Of a DNA stretch of 64,000 nucleotides, positions 58,698 through 64,000 are shown piece by piece. The position numbers and the translations under genes are program-made. The first letter of the stretch is position 1. Each line of letters opens with the position of its first letter. The notes below the pieces were generated by a model. The model was not told where the DNA came from. It was given only the letters and a program-made list of their open reading frames with translations, and did no database searches. This DNA comes from Zizania palustris (taxonomy: Eukaryota > Streptophyta > Magnoliopsida > Poales > Poaceae): contig JAAALK010000872.1 of NCBI GenBank assembly GCA_019279435.1, forward strand, positions 1 through 64,000, written 5' to 3'.

Positions 58698-61160
58698 CTA
58701 CACATGATAAGGACGCCTCGATCGCTCAGTGCTGGGGTGAGTGAAATAATGGCGAGGCATCCAGCACTGAGTGACACGAGTAGTAGGCACAGTAAAAGTA
58801 GACGGTCTACGCACATAAAAATCAGAATGATGCAAAGTGCGAGGTCTACCTACATGCAAAGAACGCAAAGCATGTCGAGGTCTCCTACTCTGACGAGGTA
58901 CAAAGCTACTCGCCCGAGGTCTACCACCATATGGAACATGGTGAACACCTCGAGGAGCAAAACCTCTCCGAGACGCACGAGGAGCCTCAAAAACAGGACG
59001 AGAGTAGAACTCAGACTCATGCATACCTAAAGATGGGTACTGCATGTCCTGATAGCTCATCGCCTGTGCACGTCGCTCATCCTTGATGCGACGGAAACAG
59101 AAACCAACCAAATGACCCGCCCGCTGACAATAAGAACAATGAAACACTCTCCTGGGGGCACTCTCATGGGTCACAGGAGCAACTCTCACAAGCTCCTTGG
59201 GTTTCTTCTGAGTGGTTTTCTTGGGAGGATTTTTCTTGGCAGGAGGAGTGGTTTTCTTTGGTGGATGGGTAGGCTTTTTGGCTGGAGGGGTGTCCAACAG
59301 AGCTCTTTCTTTCTCTAGGGTGGTGGGAGAGGTGAAAACAGTTTTGGCCTTACTGTCTGAAGCTATCCTCTCAAAACCCAATCCTAGAGCTACCCCGGCT
59401 CTGTCAGCACACAACTTGGTCTTGGCCAAGAGCAAATCCATCCTACCCTTTCCCTCAGTGCATTTGTTTACCACGGAAAGAAGGTATTCATTTTCGGACA
59501 TGAGGTTTTCAGCTCGCTCTCTAACAGTGCCTAGCTGGTCCTTAAGGGTAATGCAGGTGTCACAAACAGGTTGCACAACCTTAGAACTACCGGCCCTCTC
59601 CAATCTAGCCTCTAGATCATGAACATGCTTATCACGTAAATTAATGCTATCGCGCAATAAGGAGCAGTTCATGCAATCAATAATATCATGAGGTCTAGAA
59701 TCCACCTCCAAAAGCTGCTTCTGTGCAGTCTCAAGCTCAGAAAGAGTTTGAGCATGTACAGAGCGCAACTGAGCAAGCTCACTCATGACAACAGAACATG
59801 ATTCACAATCAGCATCATCATATTTAGACTTAAGCATGGCATATTCAGTAGATACAGATTCTAGCCTAAGTCTAAGGTCTTTTCTTTCTCTAGCGGCTTG
59901 CACAAGCAATCTATCCTGACCTAGCACAACTTCATTCAGCTCGTCTAATTTAATTAGAAGCTGGTCAGATGATAGGTTTACCTCAGATGAGTCAAGCTCA
60001 TCGCCGCTGTGATCGCTGTCGGCCATGAAGCAAAGGCCGGTGAAGTCACGTCCCTTCTTGTCCTTCTTGTCCTCCTTCCTTGGGGACTCCTCCTCCTCAG
60101 AGCTCGACTCCTCAGTTGAGGAAGTGTCGATGTCGCTGAGAGCAGCAACAAAAGCTCTGGAAGCGGCCTTGGCTACTTTCTTAGCCATCTTGCCGCGCTT
60201 GCCCTTCACAAAGGGCTTCCTCTCCTTTTTGTGGAATTTGGGGCGGTCACTCTCATCTCTCTTTTTGACCTTGGGGCAATTGGCCTTAATGTGAGAGGTA
60301 TCGCCACATTCATAACAGCCACTAAAACCACTTCTCCGCTGATCCCGTCTCTCATGATGAAAGCGGGTGAACCTCCGGGCAATGAGAGCAAGCTCGTCAT
60401 CAGCTAGAGTATCCACCTGCTCCTTTGTGACGGAGACCAGGGAGGACAAAGCAAAACCATCTGCAAGAACACAAGTGCCTGATGTGCTTGGTTCTGCAGT
60501 GGTGCCACGGCTAGTGCTAGAAACCAATGCCAATGGCTGTGGCAAAGAGCTTCTGTGCACTGCAAGAGATGCCTTGGCAATCTCTGTGGACTTCAGCTTG
60601 CTAAAGAGTTCATCACAGGTTAGAGTGTCATAGCCTGTGGACTCCTCAATGCTGGATATCTTCACCTCCCATATGCTACGGTCAAGAGCATAGAGAAGCT
60701 TGATAGCCCTGTCGTGATCACTGTAAGCAAGCGTCCCGTTGGATCGCAAGTTACTCACTATCGCGTCAAAGCGAGAAAACATGGCATCTACAGATTCACC
60801 AGGTGCCTGCACAAACAGCTGATACTGTTGATTGTAGGTGCTTTGGCGCCTGGCCTTGATCTGAGCAGAGCCCTCATGGAAGACAGTGAGTGTTGTCCAA
60901 ATTTCCCTAGCAGTCCTAAGGTGCTGCACCCTATCAAACTCACTCCGACTCAAACCAATGAACAGAATGTTCCTTGCCTTCGAGTTGGCAATATACTGAT
61001 CTTTTTCGGTTTGAGTGGTGCGGGTATCAGGGATGGAGTATTGTGAGTCCACAATCTCCCAAATTGCATTTCCTTGGCTTAACAAGTAAGCCTCCATGCG
61101 CACCTTCCAGTATGCAAAATCTGTCCCATCGAACAGAGGAATTTTACTGCCTCTATCCAT
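58698..61160 (-). CDS. Sirevirus copy 2 gag (820 aa, intact)
   Basis: This is the structural protein of the retrotransposon particle. The capsid-like N-terminal half includes LFDGTDFAYWKVRMEAYL and is followed by a CCHC zinc knuckle at residues 282-295. Next come a Lys-rich segment, an acidic Ser/Glu tract around 355-375, and a long coiled coil at roughly 400-560 with Cys pairs (DCESCSVV, CMNCSLL, CDTCITL). After these lie a PAKK/PPKKTT basic stretch near 650-680, a second CCHC (CSYCQRAGHLVGFC) and an Arg/His-rich tail. It ends with TAG at 58698-58700. The next codons are in the same frame as protease, 15 nt upstream of its first shared codon. It begins 51 bp after the primer site. Confidence 0.92.
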   Translation of the reverse strand: MDRGSKIPLFDGTDFAYWKVRMEAYLLSQGNAIWEIVDSQYSIPDTRTTQTEKDQYIANSKARNILFIGLSRSEFDRVQHLRTAREIWTTLTVFHEGSAQIKARRQSTYNQQYQLFVQAPGESVDAMFSRFDAIVSNLRSNGTLAYSDHDRAIKLLYALDRSIWEVKISSIEESTGYDTLTCDELFSKLKSTEIAKASLAVHRSSLPQPLALVSSTSRGTTAEPSTSGTCVLADGFALSSLVSVTKEQVDTLADDELALIARRFTRFHHERRDQRRSGFSGCYECGDTSHIKANCPKVKKRDESDRPKFHKKERKPFVKGKRGKMAKKVAKAASRAFVAALSDIDTSSTEESSSEEEESPRKEDKKDKKGRDFTGLCFMADSDHSGDELDSSEVNLSSDQLLIKLDELNEVVLGQDRLLVQAARERKDLRLRLESVSTEYAMLKSKYDDADCESCSVVMSELAQLRSVHAQTLSELETAQKQLLEVDSRPHDIIDCMNCSLLRDSINLRDKHVHDLEARLERAGSSKVVQPVCDTCITLKDQLGTVRERAENLMSENEYLLSVVNKCTEGKGRMDLLLAKTKLCADRAGVALGLGFERIASDSKAKTVFTSPTTLEKERALLDTPPAKKPTHPPKKTTPPAKKNPPKKTTQKKPKELVRVAPVTHESAPRRVFHCSYCQRAGHLVGFCFRRIKDERRAQAMSYQDMQYPSLGMHESEFYSRPVFEAPRASRRGFAPRGVHHVPYGGRPRASSFVPRQSRRPRHALRSLHVGRPRTLHHSDFYVRRPSTFTVPTTRVTQCWMPRHYFTHPSTERSRRPYHV

Positions 61161-61210
61161 GTCGCCAACAGATCACAAAACCGGTTAAGGTCAACTGGTG
61201 ATCTTAACCC

Positions 61211-61222
61211 GCTCTGATACCA
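61211..61222 (-). promoter_or_regulatory. primer-binding site, copy 2 (tRNA-iMet)
   Basis: TGGTATCAGAGC on the minus strand, two bases from the 5' LTR, identical to copy 1. Confidence 0.94.
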
Positions 61223-61224
61223 AT

Positions 61225-63237
61225 TGTTGGACCGGAAACGGCGACCAGAGGGGGGGTGAATGGGAGCTTTTAAAATTGAGGGCTAAAAATTTAGCCTTCG
61301 GTTCGGTTCTGTCTTCTGCGGAACAGGCTTCGAACACAACCTTCGAAGGTCTGGTTCGGAGGTACTTCGACACCTTCGAACACAGGCTTCGGAGAGGCAA
61401 AAGTTCGAAGCCAAGAAGACTTCGCTCCTCGAACACCCCTCGAAAATCTACTCTGCTAAGTCAGTGCAGGCTCCGCACACGAGGTGCTTCGAGCAGACTT
61501 CGCACTTCACCCTTCGCAAGAGTGGACAGCCCTCTGAGGACTTCGACCAAGTACTTGGCGACAGCAACGGGTGCTGGGCTTCGTACCCGAAGGTCTACAC
61601 GCACACGCAAATGGACTACGCTAAGGGCTTCGACACAAGAAGCACTACGGGAACAGAACAGGGCTTCGCTAGTAAGCAGCGAGGTCGTGCCTCGTGTTAC
61701 ACAGAGCGACAGCACACTGTAAAACACACTTCGCGATAAAAACACCCTTCGCCAAGACAGGCTTCGGTGAACTAAAACTAGCGAAGTATGCAATACGAGC
61801 TCAAGCAAAAGCACACAGAAGCAGGGCTTCGCCGCTTGAACAAGGAACACAAAATGTATTGAACTCAGAATGAATACAGTGAGGTCTGTCTACAGGAGCT
61901 CAACAGTAAATGCTCAAAGTGTTGAATGTTACCTACCGAGCCCCCATATTTATAGCCCACGGCTTCATCCTAAGGAAGTGACTACTTTACCCCTAGGGTT
62001 TACAACAGATTTGTCTCTACAGAACTAAGGGGTACAAAAGGTAGTCCACCTTTATTTTGGAGGCTTCTCTGTCAGCTGCAGAGGGGACAGTGTCAGCCTT
62101 TTTCAGAACAGACAGTGTCAGCCTTTACAGAGTTGACTTCTGGAACCTCCCTTCGCACGCGAGGGGTGCGGAAGCTTCGGCGAGAAGCCTGCAGCCTGTT
62201 GGCCTTCGCTCCGCCGAAGAAGATCTTCGATACAGTGACGGTTTTAAGCCGAAGCCGTCAAAGCCCCTTGGGCCTTCGCACCACCACCTCCGGAGTGGAT
62301 CACCACGGCTTCGCAGCTACTCCTAGCTCGAACACCGTCCGTCCGTGTACCGAAGCCATGTATGGCCGAAGCACCTCAAGTCATCCTCACTCCGGAGCTA
62401 GCCTCGCTCCGAAGTCCTTCACACTCCGAAGCCCCACCTTCGGAGTACCACCCTTCGAAGTCCCTCCTTCGTCCAAGGCCTCCGCATGAAGCATTCCATG
62501 AGCACTTCGTCGCAGTGTCTCACTCCGAGCACACTCCTCGACGAGCCTCACCCGGACCATGCCTTCGATGCGCCTCGACTTCTGAGACCTTCGTCGGGTA
62601 CCTTCGAGTGTCTCCCTCCGGAGCACACTACGAACCCTTGCCTCCACAGAGGACCTGTTCCACCAACTCCGAAGTCACTCCATTCGGAGTACCTTCGAAG
62701 TGCCTCACCTCCGAGGACTTTGTCTCGGAGTACCTTCAGCCGGAGCCACGCTCCGCACTCTCTGCCTTCACCTGGCACGCCTCGACCCGAGGACCGACCC
62801 GGACCACCTTCGCAGCCACCGTGACGGAGCTCCCCGCTCCCTTGGCATCAAACCACCCGCTTGACCCAAGTTCACCTGGCTCGAACCCTGTCCGTCGCCT
62901 CCGAAGTCCCTGCGCACCACAGACAAACAGACAAGTGTATCCAGTACTCCGGAGACCTCTCCGGGTTAACAACCTCCGGCACACACTCCGGTGTACCGCC
63001 CAAAGTACCGAAGCCTTCGGTACAAACCCAATCATCGCGTACTGCCGGACCCCTCCGACAGGTACACTCCGCTGCACCGCTGCAGCAAGCAAACACCGAA
63101 CACACTCCGGTGACACACCTCCGAACACCCTTCGGAGGTACCACCTCCGAAGCCCCTTCGGAGGTACCCTTCGAACAGAGGGAAAATAATCCTGTCAATC
63201 ACTCATCACAAACACCGAAACCACCCTTGGTTTCTTA
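61225..63237 (-). repeat. 5' LTR of Sirevirus copy 2
   Basis: It is 2,013 bp, virtually identical to 52335-54346. TATA is at 61947-61954. The outer terminus on the minus strand reads TAAGAAACC instead of TGAGAAACC. Confidence 0.94.
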
Positions 63238-64000
63238 GTATGAAATGCTCCAAGCGATAACCACCCGCTCTAGGTTTCGCCGGCGCGCCGGATCACATCC
63301 TGGCTAACGTCGCACCTCCTTTTGCGCCACATCGGTACAAGCCACCCGCAGGTGCTGCTTGACCCATCTCCAAGTGGTGGCCTCGGTTTGGAACACTCCA
63401 TACCTTAGTTAGGATTTACCCACTAGACTTGTGGTTAGTACGTAAGTGTATTGCAACGGATCCCACAGACCGATCCTTATAGTGCCCCGGGTGCTACCGA
63501 CCAATGCCCTATCTTGCACCTGGAACCCACCATGCATACACTCACAACCAAAACTCTATCACCAACAGCATTCCAGAGATGAGAATAACGGGGATCATAT
63601 AGTAGATTCCAATCGCTACGACTCATTTTTAATCCTATAGCAATCGTGTCGGTACATTGGACACTAGCTAATAGTACTAATAATATGGTGACAAGGAGTT
63701 TAGGCTAGATAGCATGGCTTGGGTTGCACATCAAGGTCGGGGGATCCTAATAAATATATTGTAAGGGTTTCATTTGATTAATGCATGTATATCCTATGTG
63801 TTTTAGCGATAGTTTAGTAAAACATGGGTTCAATATGCTCAAAAGATTGGTTTGGTGACTTGCCTTGTTCAGCAAAAGGTGAAGGAGGGACTTCGGGGAA
63901 GTACTCCGGCTCCTCGGTGGCATCGTAGTCTTTTTGATATGAATGATAAAAATAACATTCAATAAACAATCCAAAAACCACACACAACATACAAGTCTTG
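63238..64000. repeat. older LTR-type repeat, right part, and window end
   Basis: It continues the repeat interrupted at 52334 (gcgccggatcacatcctggc, then tgcttgacccatctccaagt), a sequence type common in grass Ty3-gypsy non-coding regions, to about 63560. The remainder is intergenic. No gene is supported at the end of the window. Confidence 0.45.

Larger units (their letters stand above)
52335..63237 (-). mobile_element. Sirevirus-type Ty1-copia retrotransposon, copy 2 (recent insertion)
   Basis: The element is 10.9 kb with target duplication GTATG at 52330-52334 and 63238-63242. It has the same architecture and family as copy 1, on the same strand. The two LTRs appear identical except for one A insertion/deletion (near 54321 versus 63211) and one transition at the outer end of the 5' LTR. 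This implies a very recent insertion, on the order of tens of thousands of years at a commonly used grass rate of 1.3e-8 per site per year. gag is one intact frame of 820 codons. pol has three frameshifts. Confidence 0.95.

Overview
This is plant nuclear DNA, almost certainly from a grass (Poaceae, probably panicoid). The evidence is intron-containing genes with GC-rich first exons and GT-AG introns, a dense population of Tourist-like and hAT-like MITEs, and two Sirevirus-type Ty1-copia retrotransposons with long LTRs. I saw no bacterial signals, CRISPR array, rRNA or convincing tRNA gene.

Layout. Positions 1-8,960 are AT-rich intergenic DNA full of small DNA transposons. Positions 8,969-13,612 (minus strand) hold a complete four-exon Aux/IAA auxin-response repressor gene of 405 codons. 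It has an EAR motif, a GWPPV degron and an intact PB1 domain (III/IV), and its introns carry MITEs, one nested in another. Positions 13.6-23.1 kb are intergenic, with MITEs, a long inverted repeat, microsatellites and a triplicated AT-rich repeat. Positions 23,392-34,236 are Sirevirus copy 1 (minus strand, TSD GAATT). It is multiply frameshifted and sits inside an older element flanked by an 11-bp direct repeat. Positions 36,534-39,633 (plus strand) hold a complete seven-exon gene for a 292-aa stand-alone LON substrate-binding-domain protein, probably organellar. Positions 42,437-44,763 (minus strand) hold a bZIP transcription factor gene. Positions 48,737-50,160 (minus strand) hold a neprosin-domain secreted protein gene with several frame breaks. 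Positions 52,335-63,237 are Sirevirus copy 2 (minus strand, TSD GTATG), with nearly identical LTRs and an intact gag but a frame-broken pol. It is inserted in an older, probably Ty3-gypsy-derived repeat that continues to the window end.

The four host genes are unrelated and form no operon or pathway: nuclear auxin signalling, an organelle LON-domain protein, a transcription factor and a secreted glutamic-peptidase-like protein. The two retroelements belong to one family, lie in the same orientation and bracket an 18-kb gene island.

The points I consider most worth checking are these. (1) Both Sirevirus copies have an in-frame UAG exactly at the gag/pol junction. (2) Copy 2 inserted very recently yet its pol is frameshifted. 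(3) The frame breaks in the bZIP and neprosin genes are mostly one-base homopolymer deletions, which raises the question of assembly error versus decay. (4) The Aux/IAA C-terminus is encoded by a pentanucleotide microsatellite. (5) Gag carries a second CCHC knuckle behind a coiled coil and a Lys/Pro-rich basic segment.
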